From contig NZ_JAVRHP010000055.1 in assembly GCF_031846505.1 (NCBI RefSeq), positions 1 through 21,830 on the forward strand: 21,830 bases of DNA, in the 5' to 3' direction. Made by a program: the position numbers and the translations under genes. Shown here one piece after another: positions 7,759 through 17,000 of this stretch; position 1 is the first letter of the stretch, and every line of letters starts with the position of its first letter. The notes beneath the pieces are model-generated. The model searched no databases, was not told the origin of the DNA, and worked only from the letters and a program-made list of their open reading frames with translations. This DNA comes from Autumnicola edwardsiae (GTDB taxonomy: Bacteria > Bacteroidota > Bacteroidia > Flavobacteriales > Flavobacteriaceae).

Positions 7759-7789
7759 TAAATTGAAGAGTAGATTAAAAAATTAAATT

Positions 7790-8026
7790 ATGAAAAAAAT
7801 AGTGCAGTTAGTAGCCCAAAAGGCAGGAATTACAGAATCGCAGGCCGAAACAGCAGTGAGAACGGTGGCATCTTTTCTTAAAGACAGATTACCCCCGGGC
7901 CTTGCAGGGCAGGTAGACAAATACCTTAATGATGAGCCTGATGAAAAAAATGATGAAGGTAACAAAGCTGATGATGGCATTAGTGGGATAGGAAATAAAT
8001 TCAGTAATACATTTGGTCCAAAATAA
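7790..8026 (+). CDS. Small helical protein, DUF2267/DUF2780-like
   Basis: A 78-residue soluble protein with no signal peptide or membrane helix. Residues 1-47 form two or three amphipathic helices with the pattern KAGITESQAETAVRTV, then FLKDRLPPGLAGQVDKYL, which resembles small Bacteroidota proteins related to DUF2267/DUF2780. Residues 48-66 are Asp/Glu/Lys/Asn-rich and probably disordered, and the last dozen are Gly/Asn/Phe-rich. The opposite strand is also open across this gene (7783-8055), but the plus frame is preferred: it has an ATG behind an exact -7 box, a sensible helical protein, and a terminator right after its stop. Function is unknown; nothing in the neighbourhood suggests a pathway. 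Confidence 0.8.
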   Translation: MKKIVQLVAQKAGITESQAETAVRTVASFLKDRLPPGLAGQVDKYLNDEPDEKNDEGNKADDGISGIGNKFSNTFGPK

Positions 8027-8040
8027 AGCCGGACCAAATA

Positions 8041-8087
8041 GCATAAGAAACCCACTCCTTTAAGTGAAAAGAGTGGGTTTTTTATGC
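8041..8087. terminator. Bidirectional terminator between the small protein gene and lysS
   Basis: A 17-bp stem with one G-T type mismatch joins 8041-8057 and 8071-8087 across a 13-base loop; its core is AAACCCACTC with GAGTGGGTTT. The core is followed by six T on the plus strand and preceded by three A, so it can act in both directions. It sits between converging genes, 14 bases after one stop and 15 bases from the other. Confidence 0.9.
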
Positions 8088-8102
8088 TTTAGTTCTAATT
8101 AT

Positions 8103-9800
8103 TTAAAACCACTTTTCAACCTCTTCCAGCTGAAGGGCGGCTATAGGCAATTTGTTTTTTTTGCGTAATCCGTTAAGTTTTTGGTGCACTTGTGTAGGTT
8201 TATTTTCCTTCAGTCTGGTCACACTTATGTATTCGTGCATCACAACATCCACCCATTCCTGCGGAACTCCGATCTTAATAAAATCTTCCGGCTTTGGGGT
8301 TGGAGCCTTCTTTTCAGGTTTCATTTGCGGGAAGAAAAGTACTTCCTGGATGGATTGGTTATTGGTAAGGAACATGATTAACCTGTCCATTCCAATTCCC
8401 AGTCCAGATGTTGGAGGCATTCCGTATTCCAGGGCACGAAGAAAATCATCGTCAATAAACATCGCTTCGTCATCTCCTTTTTCAGAAAGCTTCAGTTGTT
8501 CCTCAAAACGCTCACGCTGGTCTATGGGATCATTTAATTCTGAATAAGCATTTGCAATTTCTTTTCCACAGACCATTAGCTCAAAGCGCTCCGTCAATTC
8601 CGGATTATCACGGTGTTCCTTACAAAGCGGACTCATTTCCTTTGGATAATCTGTAATAAAGGTTGGCTGGATAAAATTGCCCTCACATTTTTCACCAAAA
8701 ATCTCGTCGATAAGTTTTCCTTTACCCATGGTATCATCTACCTCGATTCCCATTTCTTTGGCAGCTTCAAAAAGCTCTTTTTCAGATTTTCCGGAAACAT
8801 CATAACCCGTAAATTCTTTTATAGCATCAATCATCGTAATGCGTTTGTACGGAGCTTTAAAATCTACCTGGTGTTTCCCGAATGTAGCTTCTGTAGTGCC
8901 ATTAACCGCAATTGCGCAGTGTTCCAGAAGTTTTTCGGTAAACTCCATCATCCAGTTATAGTCTTTATAAGCTACGTAGATTTCCATGGCGGTAAATTCC
9001 GGATTATGGGTCCTGTCCATTCCTTCATTTCTGAAGTTTTTGGAGAATTCATAGACCCCGTCAAAACCACCAACAATCAGCCTTTTCAGGTATAATTCAT
9101 TCGCAATCCTCAAATAAAGCGGAATATCCAGCGCATTATGGTGCGTAATAAATGGCCTTGCCGCCGCACCACCGGGAATAGACTGCAGGATTGGAGTTTC
9201 CACTTCAAAATAACCTTTATCGTTAAAGAAATTCCGCATCGCATTGAACAATTTGGTGCGTTTTACAAAAATTTCTTTTACCTGTGGATTCACCGCTAAA
9301 TCTGCGTAACGCTGGCGGTAACGGTGTTCCGGATCTCTGAAACCGTCGTGGGTATTTCCTTCCTTATCTGTTTTGGGAAGTGGCAGCGGGCGCAAAGATT
9401 TGCTCAACAGGCTGTAATCTTTTACCATTACCGTCATTTCCCCAACTTTGGTTTTAAAAAGTTCTCCTTCTATACCTATAAAATCACCAATATCGAGCAG
9501 CTTTTTATATACATCGTTGTACTTGCTTTTATCCTCACCAGGGCAAATTTCGTCCCTGTTAAAATAAACCTGGATTTTACCTTTAGAATCCTGTAATTCA
9601 GCAAAAGATGCTTTTCCCTGGATACGTCGCGACATTAATCTACCGGCGATCACTACTTTTTTACCTTCTTCAAAATTTGATTTTATTTCAGAAGTAGTGT
9701 GGTCCACCGGGAAGAGTTCGGCTGGATAAGGGTTTATTCCGGATTGTCTAAGGGCAGAAAGTTTTTCCCTTCTTACTATTTCCTGTTCAGATAGCTGCAT
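8103..9800 (-). CDS. lysS: Lysyl-tRNA synthetase, class II
   Basis: Charges tRNA-Lys with lysine in the cytoplasm. The 565 residues hold an N-terminal OB-fold anticodon-binding domain (about 55-150) and the class II catalytic core. Motif 2 is FRNEG (Phe 256 to Gly 260) leading into MDRTHNPEFTAMEIY, and motif 3 is GLGIGMDR (466-473). About 65 residues follow the conserved FFPQMKPE end of the core and finish in a Lys-rich, helical tail; E. coli LysS, near 505 residues, lacks it, but such an extension is common in Bacteroidota. The start at MQLSEQEIVRREKL sits 46 bases after a good promoter, and no better start lies upstream. The gene is monocistronic, divergent from the pmp3-lipB unit. Confidence 0.98.
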   Translation of the reverse strand: MQLSEQEIVRREKLSALRQSGINPYPAELFPVDHTTSEIKSNFEEGKKVVIAGRLMSRRIQGKASFAELQDSKGKIQVYFNRDEICPGEDKSKYNDVYKKLLDIGDFIGIEGELFKTKVGEMTVMVKDYSLLSKSLRPLPLPKTDKEGNTHDGFRDPEHRYRQRYADLAVNPQVKEIFVKRTKLFNAMRNFFNDKGYFEVETPILQSIPGGAAARPFITHHNALDIPLYLRIANELYLKRLIVGGFDGVYEFSKNFRNEGMDRTHNPEFTAMEIYVAYKDYNWMMEFTEKLLEHCAIAVNGTTEATFGKHQVDFKAPYKRITMIDAIKEFTGYDVSGKSEKELFEAAKEMGIEVDDTMGKGKLIDEIFGEKCEGNFIQPTFITDYPKEMSPLCKEHRDNPELTERFELMVCGKEIANAYSELNDPIDQRERFEEQLKLSEKGDDEAMFIDDDFLRALEYGMPPTSGLGIGMDRLIMFLTNNQSIQEVLFFPQMKPEKKAPTPKPEDFIKIGVPQEWVDVVMHEYISVTRLKENKPTQVHQKLNGLRKKNKLPIAALQLEEVEKWF

Positions 9801-9846
9801 GATGTTATTTTGTCAATTATTGCCAGGTTTATACCTTGGGCAAGTG

Positions 9847-9877
9847 CAAATATAATGACAATCAGGCTATCCACCAA
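9847..9877 (-). promoter_or_regulatory. lysS promoter (-33 and -7)
   Basis: On the minus strand TTG (9877-9875), a 20-base spacer and TATATTTG (9854-9847) match the Bacteroidota TTG / TAnnTTTG arrangement. The expected leader is about 40 bases. This is the best-formed promoter in the window. Confidence 0.7.
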
Positions 9878-9904
9878 TGCGAGTGAAAGCCGAAATTTTA
9901 ATTC

Positions 9905-9912
9905 TATCTTTG
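9905..9912 (+). promoter_or_regulatory. -7 box for the Pmp3-like gene and lipB
   Basis: TATCTTTG is an exact TAnnTTTG match 20 bases before the ATG at 9933. A GTG (9883-9885, 19-base spacer) is the nearest thing to a -33 TTG. It lies back to back with the lysS promoter. Confidence 0.55.
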
Positions 9913-9932
9913 TTCTTTAAAATTTAAGTAAA

Positions 9933-10091
9933 ATGAGTATCTGGCGTGTTATTTTGTCGGTTTTATTTCCTCCGCTGGCGGTCTATGACAAAGGTTGTGG
10001 TTCCATTATTATTGTTCTTATACTAACCCTGTTGGGCTGGATCCCTGGTGTGGTTGCCGCCCTGATTATTCTGAATAATCCAGAGAGGTAA
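9933..10091 (+). CDS. Pmp3/YqaE-family small membrane protein (UPF0057)
   Basis: A 52-residue protein, short enough to be skipped by many gene callers. It reads MSIWRVILSVLFPPLAVYDK, a CGS stretch, a second hydrophobic helix (IIIVLILTLLGWIPGVVAALIIL) split here only by Gly-Trp-Ile-Pro, and NNPER at the end. Two membrane helices, the FPP-L-AV turn and the GWIPG-VAA motif are the family hallmarks of Pmp3/YqaE. Yeast Pmp3 affects membrane potential and salt tolerance; bacterial members are often stress-induced, with no defined activity. The lipB start is only 4 bases past its stop, so the two are surely co-transcribed, though no functional link is known. Confidence in the gene and family is high, low for role. 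Confidence 0.9.
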   Translation: MSIWRVILSVLFPPLAVYDKGCGSIIIVLILTLLGWIPGVVAALIILNNPER

Positions 10092-10095
10092 AAAA

Positions 10096-10797
10096 ATGAA
10101 CAGGAAAGTAGAAATTCAACGGTTGGGTTTACAGGATTATAAGGAGACCTGGGATTATCAGGAAAAGCTCTTTAAAGCCACGCTGGATAAGAAAATAAAG
10201 AACCGCCGAGAGAATTTAGATGAAGCGACTAGAAATTATTTGCTTCTGGTGGAACATCCACATGTCTATACCTTAGGGAAAAGCGGTGACGCTGCTAATT
10301 TGTTAATTTCTGAAGAAGAATTAGAGCAGAAAAATGCCAGTTTTTATAAAATTAATCGGGGAGGCGATATCACTTACCACGGTCCCGGGCAGTTGGTGGC
10401 TTATCCCATCCTGGATCTCGATAATTTTTTTACCGATATTCATAAATATCTCCGGTTTCTGGAAGAAGCCGTGATTCTTACGCTGAAAGAATACGGACTA
10501 AAAGCCGAAAGAAGCGAAGGCGAAACCGGGGTTTGGCTGGATGTGGATACTCCGTTTGCAAGAAAAATCTGCGCGATGGGGGTAAGGGCAAGCCGGTGGG
10601 TGACCATGCACGGGCTGGCACTCAACGTGAATTCAGATCTGGGTTATTTTGATAATATTGTGCCCTGCGGAATCCAGGACAAAGCGGTAACTTCTTTAAA
10701 TGTTGAGCTGGGTAAAAAAGAAATTCCGCTGCCCGAAGTTCAGGAAAAATTACTGAAACATTTCGCAGATCTTTTTGGAGCGGAGTTAATAGAATAA
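10096..10797 (+). CDS. lipB: Octanoyl-ACP:protein octanoyltransferase (lipoate biosynthesis)
   Basis: Transfers the octanoyl group from acyl carrier protein to lipoyl domains of the 2-oxoacid dehydrogenases and the glycine cleavage H protein; the first step of lipoate synthesis, in the cytoplasm. The 233-residue protein has the family motifs RGGDITYHGPGQL (His 95 within it), KICAMGVRAS with the catalytic-position Lys 157, HGLALNVN, and the acyl-carrying Cys 191 in IVPCGI. An N-terminal stretch of about 20 charged residues before the core is longer than in E. coli but usual for Bacteroidota. The start at ATG 10096 is 4 bases after the Pmp3-like stop. Its own stop codon directly abuts the stop of the converging lipoprotein gene, so no terminator fits between them. 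Confidence 0.97.
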   Translation: MNRKVEIQRLGLQDYKETWDYQEKLFKATLDKKIKNRRENLDEATRNYLLLVEHPHVYTLGKSGDAANLLISEEELEQKNASFYKINRGGDITYHGPGQLVAYPILDLDNFFTDIHKYLRFLEEAVILTLKEYGLKAERSEGETGVWLDVDTPFARKICAMGVRASRWVTMHGLALNVNSDLGYFDNIVPCGIQDKAVTSLNVELGKKEIPLPEVQEKLLKHFADLFGAELIE

Positions 10798-13251
10798 CTA
10801 TATTTTATACAGTAGCAGCGTATTTTCATCTCCCTGCACCACAAATTCCAGATTTTTATCCAAATCTGCATTATTAAGGTCGATTTGAGAAGTGCCGTAA
10901 ACGGGAAAGCCTTCTAAAAGTTCAGCATTAGAACTGAAAATGTAAACCCGCTTCGCCTGAGTGTCGGTCACCGAAATTAAAACCCGATTATTGACGTAGA
11001 AAATCTGAGGTTCAGTATAAAGACCAAAATCGAGTTCCACTTTTTTTCCTTCTATCGTAAGAATATTATCCGAAAGCGTTACTAAAGTCTTTGGAGTGGC
11101 GTTGAGGTAGTGATTTTCTGAAAGGCTCCTGTTTTCCTTTTGCACCTTTCCCTGCTGATTAATGCTTATTAATTCCCCTGCAGCGCTGGTGGAAATAAAT
11201 CTGTCCTTATATTCATACCAGTCATTTCCAGATAAATCAAAAGTCTCGCTTACAGGAACACGAACATCTCCCTGCCTGCTCAGGATATTTATTTTTCCCG
11301 AATCTTCAGGCACCAGGATGTAATCTTTAGTACCAATTCTAATATGCTTCGGCGGATTTATAATTTCTGAATCAGCTTTGCTGAAGTCGAAGCCTTTTAC
11401 AGCTTTTCCGTCTCCATTGTACATATAGACCCGGTCTCCCTGAGTTACCAAAAACCGATATTTTCTATTGTTGTCGTAATCAAAAACAGAAAGTGGCTGC
11501 GTAACAGGGTCATTGTACTGAAGAGGAAAAGGTTTTACCGTGTTCCCATTCCTGTCCAGAACTTCTACTGAATTCTGGGTGCTGAATGCAAGCTGAAATT
11601 TGCCATTTTTAAATAGATCCACTTCGTGGATTTTCCCGGTAATCCTGCTTTTCAGCTGTTTTTTCCAATAAATATTCTTCTTGTTGGAGATGAGGTACAG
11701 CGTATTGTTTGCGTCCTGCACTGCGATATCCAGTTGGTTTGTGAGATGGTTTTTAAAGAAAAAAGGTTGTGTCGCCAGTTCCGCTTCCAAAGCAATAGAG
11801 AAAATTTCTTCAGGGGCTGCGTTGGCGCTTTGCGTTTGCTGTGTTGCCTGCAGGATACCGTGAATATGAGCAAAATCATCTTCCTGAACAAATTGCAGCG
11901 CTCCAATGCCGTAATTCTCAAGGTTCATATTAAGGACATCAGGTTTTGACTCTTCGGAAACAGATTTGGCGAGCAATGGTAAAAAACGTTTTCCATTTGC
12001 AACGAGGAGTATAGAAGATTCAGAAGAAAGTTTTTCCATCGCTTCCTGATAATATGCCTTTTCGCTAAGGGAATTGTTATTCTGAAAGTCAGCAATTACT
12101 TTTTGCAAATCTGTCGTGCTGTTGCCAAAAATCAGGAAGTTATTCAATCTGATAAAATATTTCGGATTTTCAATTTTAATAAGAGGAGAAAAATTTCTAC
12201 GGAATTCCAAAGTTTTATCGATGGTAAAAATTTCTGTATCCCGATAATTGCCAAATTTGCCACTGCTCTTTAAAAGCATCTTCTGAACGCTTTCTTCAAT
12301 ATTAATGGATTTTAATACTAAAAGGGAATTCCCGTCCATATATATAAGACCAGCTTCAGAAATTTCAGAAATTAATGCTGAATCTTTACCAATTGTGTCT
12401 TTTCGGACTTTTTTCAGGGTTTCCTGAAGTATTTCAGCATTATTAAAGGTGAAAGAGAGAAAACCCGATGCAGAAGAGGGTGTTATTTGCGCAATTTCGT
12501 TCCGGCTTACCCCGGTGCCCTTAAAAATATTCAGAATTGATGCAGAATCCTTCGCTGTAGTGGCAATTCCGTTAAACCGGATTGCTTTTTCCTCCAGTTC
12601 AAGGTCTATAGCACTCCAGTTTGCCAGTTTTTGATCTCGGTTTATATGAAGTACTTCGAAAGATTCCTCAAAACCGGTATTCGCTTCATTATTTATAAAG
12701 ACCGAAGTCTTTCCTTTATCTGTTGCTGCAAATAACTGCTGAAAATTGCCATTTTGAGCCTTGCTCTTTGTTTCCATGCTTTTTTCCAGTACTTCCCGGG
12801 AATTGCTGGCAAGAAAAATACTGCCATTCTCTGAAATAAAAGTGCTGTTACCATTTATGGTGTAGTGCCTAATTTGCCAATTTTCGGCCTTAAAAGTCTC
12901 TAAGGATTTATTCCCGATAGAATCCAGATGTATTTTGAGCTTTCCTTGGGTCGCCAGCAGGTAATCGAACTCTTCCTTTTCAGTCTTCCGGAAACTTATA
13001 ATGGTTTCTCCTATACTATCAGTAAATTCTAAAAAATTCAGCTTGTCCTTTATATCTTCAGCTTGAAAAATTTTATTGGAGAGCAGGGGGTTATTAGAAA
13101 CCTGGGTTAAAAAATCTTTTATATCGGGTGAATGCATAATAAAGGACGCATCCTTCTGAATAAAATTGTAAATGGGAAGATTTTCTTTTGCATCATGGTT
13201 ACATGCAGTGAATAGTGACAGGAAAATAAGGAAGAATAAAAATCTCTTCAT
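10798..13251 (-). CDS. Large lipoprotein of unknown function with probable C-terminal beta-propeller
   Basis: Unrecognised lipoprotein of 817 residues. The first 17 residues are a signal with lipobox FTAC (Cys 17), followed by NHDAKEN. The N-terminal two thirds mix helices and strands, with repeated phrases about lost or held states (for example IRLNNFLIFGNS and STFISENGSIFLASNSREVLEKS) that recall DUF3352-type repeats. From about residue 490 the sequence turns into blade-like repeats: DIAVQDANNTLYLIS, VEVLDRNGNTVKPFP, VYMYNGDGKAVKGF, INILSRQGDVRVP, ISINQQGKVQ, YIFSSNAELLEGFP and a final DLDKNLEFVVQGDENTLLLY, which fit a PQQ/WD40-like propeller. It starts 15 bases after rnhB, so it shares that transcript. 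It may help assemble or monitor envelope proteins as other propeller lipoproteins do, but this is only inference. Confidence 0.8.
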   Translation of the reverse strand: MKRFLFFLIFLSLFTACNHDAKENLPIYNFIQKDASFIMHSPDIKDFLTQVSNNPLLSNKIFQAEDIKDKLNFLEFTDSIGETIISFRKTEKEEFDYLLATQGKLKIHLDSIGNKSLETFKAENWQIRHYTINGNSTFISENGSIFLASNSREVLEKSMETKSKAQNGNFQQLFAATDKGKTSVFINNEANTGFEESFEVLHINRDQKLANWSAIDLELEEKAIRFNGIATTAKDSASILNIFKGTGVSRNEIAQITPSSASGFLSFTFNNAEILQETLKKVRKDTIGKDSALISEISEAGLIYMDGNSLLVLKSINIEESVQKMLLKSSGKFGNYRDTEIFTIDKTLEFRRNFSPLIKIENPKYFIRLNNFLIFGNSTTDLQKVIADFQNNNSLSEKAYYQEAMEKLSSESSILLVANGKRFLPLLAKSVSEESKPDVLNMNLENYGIGALQFVQEDDFAHIHGILQATQQTQSANAAPEEIFSIALEAELATQPFFFKNHLTNQLDIAVQDANNTLYLISNKKNIYWKKQLKSRITGKIHEVDLFKNGKFQLAFSTQNSVEVLDRNGNTVKPFPLQYNDPVTQPLSVFDYDNNRKYRFLVTQGDRVYMYNGDGKAVKGFDFSKADSEIINPPKHIRIGTKDYILVPEDSGKINILSRQGDVRVPVSETFDLSGNDWYEYKDRFISTSAAGELISINQQGKVQKENRSLSENHYLNATPKTLVTLSDNILTIEGKKVELDFGLYTEPQIFYVNNRVLISVTDTQAKRVYIFSSNAELLEGFPVYGTSQIDLNNADLDKNLEFVVQGDENTLLLYKI

Positions 13252-13266
13252 GTAAAAAATGGATTT

Positions 13267-13869
13267 TTAGGAGTCAAAGGTTAGTTCCAGTTGCTCAGGC
13301 AGGAGCCTGAAACTTTTTCTATGGTACTTTGTGATGCCGAATTCTTTTATCGCTGCCCGGTGTTCTAAAGTGGGATAACCCTTATTTTGTTTCCAGTTAT
13401 ACATGGGAAATTCTTCATGAATTTTCTCCATATACGCATCTCGGTGCGTTTTTGCGAGGATAGAAGCGGCCGCAATAGACAAATATTTGCCATCTCCTTT
13501 AATAATACAGTCGTGAGAAACGTTTTTATAGGGCTTAAATTTGTTTCCATCCACTAAAATATGTTCGGGACATTTAGAGAGTTTTTCGATGGCTTTGTGC
13601 ATGGCAAGAATGGAGGCATTAAGGATGTTAATTTCATCAATTTCTTCCATAAAAACATGTGAAACACCGAAACACACCGCACGGCGCTCAATTTCATTTT
13701 TTAGGATATTCCGATTTTTAAGACTCGTTTTTTTTGAATCATTTAAAAGGACGTGCCTGAAATTGCGAGGTAGTAAAACAGCAGCAGCAGTGACCGGTCC
13801 GGCAAGGCATCCGCGACCTGCTTCATCTGTTCCTGTAATACTAAAAGAAGATTTGAATTTTTTAAGCAT
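13267..13869 (-). CDS. rnhB: Ribonuclease HII
   Basis: Cuts the RNA strand of RNA:DNA hybrids and removes single ribonucleotides from DNA; cytoplasmic. The 200-residue protein is of normal length and has the complete metal-binding set: Asp 15 and Glu 16 in TDEAGRG, Asp 107 in ILVDGNK, and Asp 126 in IKGDGKYL, followed by SIAAASILAK and THRDAYM. The start at 13869 needs no choice, since the DEAGRG motif is already at the usual distance from it. A TAAATTTG (minus strand, 13909-13902) is a fair -7 box 32 bases upstream. The large lipoprotein gene follows in the same operon. Confidence 0.98.
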   Translation of the reverse strand: MLKKFKSSFSITGTDEAGRGCLAGPVTAAAVLLPRNFRHVLLNDSKKTSLKNRNILKNEIERRAVCFGVSHVFMEEIDEINILNASILAMHKAIEKLSKCPEHILVDGNKFKPYKNVSHDCIIKGDGKYLSIAAASILAKTHRDAYMEKIHEEFPMYNWKQNKGYPTLEHRAAIKEFGITKYHRKSFRLLPEQLELTFDS

Positions 13870-13901
13870 TTTTAAGATTTGCGCAGCGTTAATTTTAAGT
13901 T

Positions 13902-13909
13902 CAAATTTA
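13902..13909 (-). promoter_or_regulatory. Possible -7 box for rnhB
   Basis: The minus-strand sequence TAAATTTG matches TAnnTTTG, 32 bases upstream of the start codon. No TTG is seen at -33, and the region is very AT-rich. Confidence 0.4.
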
Positions 13910-14030
13910 ACAAAATATGCGATGAACGCAGTGTGATGTTGAGGTTTTAAGAAATTAAAGTTGAAATTTATTTTGTTTTATTAGATAATTATTATGACTT
14001 TTGGCTCAGGCTAATTCAAATTAAATAATA

Positions 14031-17000
14031 ATGAAAAGAAAGTTAAAAGGAATGCTGGCGCTGTTAATGGCGTTGGTCGTGCAAATTACTTTTGCGCAGG
14101 AACAAACTGTCACCGGGACAGTTACAGACGATCAAGGTTTGCCTCTACCCGGGGTGAACGTAATAATCCAGGGTACATCAACCGGGGTGCAAACAGATTT
14201 TGATGGAGAGTATGCCATTGAAGCTTCAATGGGAGATGTTTTGGTTTTTTCCTTTATAGGAATGGAAACAGCTGAATATACGGTGGGAGCTAACAACGAA
14301 GTTGATGTCACCCTCTCAGCAGATGCTGCACAGCTGGACGAGGTTGTTGTAACTGCTTTAGGTATTGAGAGAGAAAAGAAAGAAATTGCTTATCAGACAG
14401 AACAGGTCGATAACGAAATTCTTAACCTTTCTCAACCTACTACGGCAACCGAAGGTTTGGTAGGTAAAGTAGCAGGTATGGCGGTTAATATCCAGAACAA
14501 CGGTGTTAATCCGGATACACAAATCAACCTTAGGGGTTTTAGGTCTATCTCTCAATCAAGTACTCCATTATATGTAATAGATGGGGCGATAGCAACTGCA
14601 GGAGCTTTTAATGACTTGAACCCGAATGATATTCAGGACATGAATATCCTTAAAGGTGCAACGGCAGCTGCTCTTTACGGTTCGCAGGCAGCGAATGGAG
14701 CGATTATTATCAACACGAAACGTGGAAATTTTGATGATAGGTTTACAGTAGGGGTGACAACCACATCTACTTTTCAGGAGGTAGCTTACATGCCCGATTT
14801 CCAAAATGAATATGGAACAGGATGGCAGGGAGCATATGAGCCTATTGAAAACACAAACTGGGGACCGCGATTTGATGGTGTGGTACGCCAGGTAGGACCT
14901 ACTTTTGAAGATGGTACTTTTCAGGAGCTTCCATATTCTCCGGTAGAAGATAACCTGAAGGACTTCTATAACCAAGGTGTAACACTACAAAATACGGTAT
15001 ATGCATCAGGTGGTGATGAAACCAGTCGTTTCTATGCTTCAATTGGGGATCAAACCACTAAAGGTATTGTACCTGGTGATGACTACGAAAGACAGACTTT
15101 TAGAGTTAACGCGAGTAAAACCCTTGGGGATCTTGAAATAACTCTTAACTCTACATACTTTCGTGATCAAACGAGCGTAGTTGGAGATGATATAGGCTCT
15201 CAGGAAAGACCTCTTTACTGGTTTATTCTTAACACATCCAATAATATTCCTTTAAGTAACTACAGAGATTGGCAAAATGACTTGTATTCCTCTCCAGACG
15301 GTTACTATAACGGTTATTACCAGAATCCTTACTGGGCTTTGGATACTAACCGCGATAATGATGAGACAGAACGAATCGTATCCAACCTTCAGGCATCCTG
15401 GGATATTAATGATTGGTTAAATTTAACAGGAAGATTGGGAGTTAACTCCACTACAGGCTTAGGCCACGAATGGAGAGCAGAGCAGGATTATACTACGGCT
15501 TATACACGGCCAGATCCTGTATCCTCATTTGTGACAGAAAGCCAGTACAGATCTCTTCAGTACACAAGTGACCTTTTGTTGACGGGAGATTTTGATCTTT
15601 CGGAGGATTTTAGCTTGAGAGCAATTTTGGGAGCATCAAACTTCACAAGCAAATACAATTTTCAGTCTATCAGAGCTAACAACCTAAGTATTCCTGGATT
15701 CTATGATATTTCCAACGGAACCGGAGCTCTTGTTGGTTCGGTAAATGAAGAGAATGAGCGATATTATGGTGTGTATGGGAATTTCGTTTTGGGATTCAGA
15801 GAGTTTGCTTTTCTTGAAGTTTCCGGTAGAAATGACTGGACTTCTACATTACCTTTCGAAGACAACGCTAATAGCTATTTTTATCCTGCTGCAGGTGTGT
15901 CTTTTGTTGCAACGGAGGCTATTCCGTCACTTAAAGGAAATGCACTTAACTATTTGAAATTAACTGCAAATGGATCGATTGTGTATAACGATTTGGATCC
16001 TTATCAGACCAATGAAATTTTCATACAGCCAGGTCAGGCTCCTTACGACGATTTATCATTTCCCTACGGCAACATTAACGGCTTTACCGTAGGCAACAAC
16101 GCTGTAGATCCTGATATTAAGCAGGAAAAGGTTAGCAGTTTAGAGCTTGGTGCCAATCTTGCATTCTTTAATAACAGGATAACCTTAAACGGCTCTTATT
16201 TTAGCACGAGGATTGAAGATTTGATTACTCGAACTTCAACAGCTCCTTCTGCCGGAAGTTATACTCTAGCAACTAACTTGGGAGAATTAAAGAACGAAGG
16301 TTATGAATTTTCTTTAGGGGCGCGATTAGTTCAGACCGATGATTTCTCTTGGAATGTAGATGCAAATTTCACTCATTTTGAGACCACTGTTGTAGATATA
16401 GACCCTAATAATCCTGACGCTACAGAGATTTCGATTGCATCTTATGCGGGAGGTTATGGGATATATGCTATAGAAGGAATGGCGTTTCCACAAGTTAAAG
16501 CTTTGGCTTACGAAAGAAGCCCAGAAGGCAACATTATTATAGATCCGGCTACTGGATACCCGATTAGTGGTAGTGAAGAAGCAATGGGAAAGACAACTCC
16601 TGATTATACTGTTGGTTTGGTTAATACATTCCGATACAAAGGCTTTAGCCTTTTAGCAACTTTAGATTACCGTACCGGACATGTATTTTATTCTCAGTTA
16701 GCTGACTTGATGGAGTTTACAGGTCGATCTCAGGAGAGTGTATCTGCAAATCGTCAGGATTTTATCATTCCTAATACGGTATATGAGAACGCAAATGGTG
16801 AATTTGTTGAAAATACAAATATCCCCGTTAGTGGAGGATTGCAGACCTATTGGACTGACCAGTACAACGTAGTTAAAGAAAATTACGTAAGAGATGCAAC
16901 TGCATTGAAACTTAGGGAAGTTGCTATAAACTATAGAGTTCCGCAATCTTTATTTCAAAATACTGCCATTTCTAAACTCTCTCTAGGGTTGGTGGGAAGA

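Larger units (their letters stand above)
7471..7789. other. Divergent intergenic region (319 bases) holding promoters and motifs
   Basis: No gene is seen on either strand. It lies between the divergent metalloprotease (minus) and small helical protein (plus) genes. It holds a minus-strand -7 box (7527-7534), the second copy of the shared 14-bp motif (7571-7584), a short perfect inverted repeat TTCTTC-T-GAAGAA (7635-7647), and a plus-strand -7 box (7751-7758). The part from about 7590 to 7740 is otherwise plain AT-rich sequence. Confidence 0.7.

Noticed and set aside
8613..9095. A 160-codon plus-strand frame inside lysS
   Set aside because: Antisense shadow of a highly conserved synthetase.
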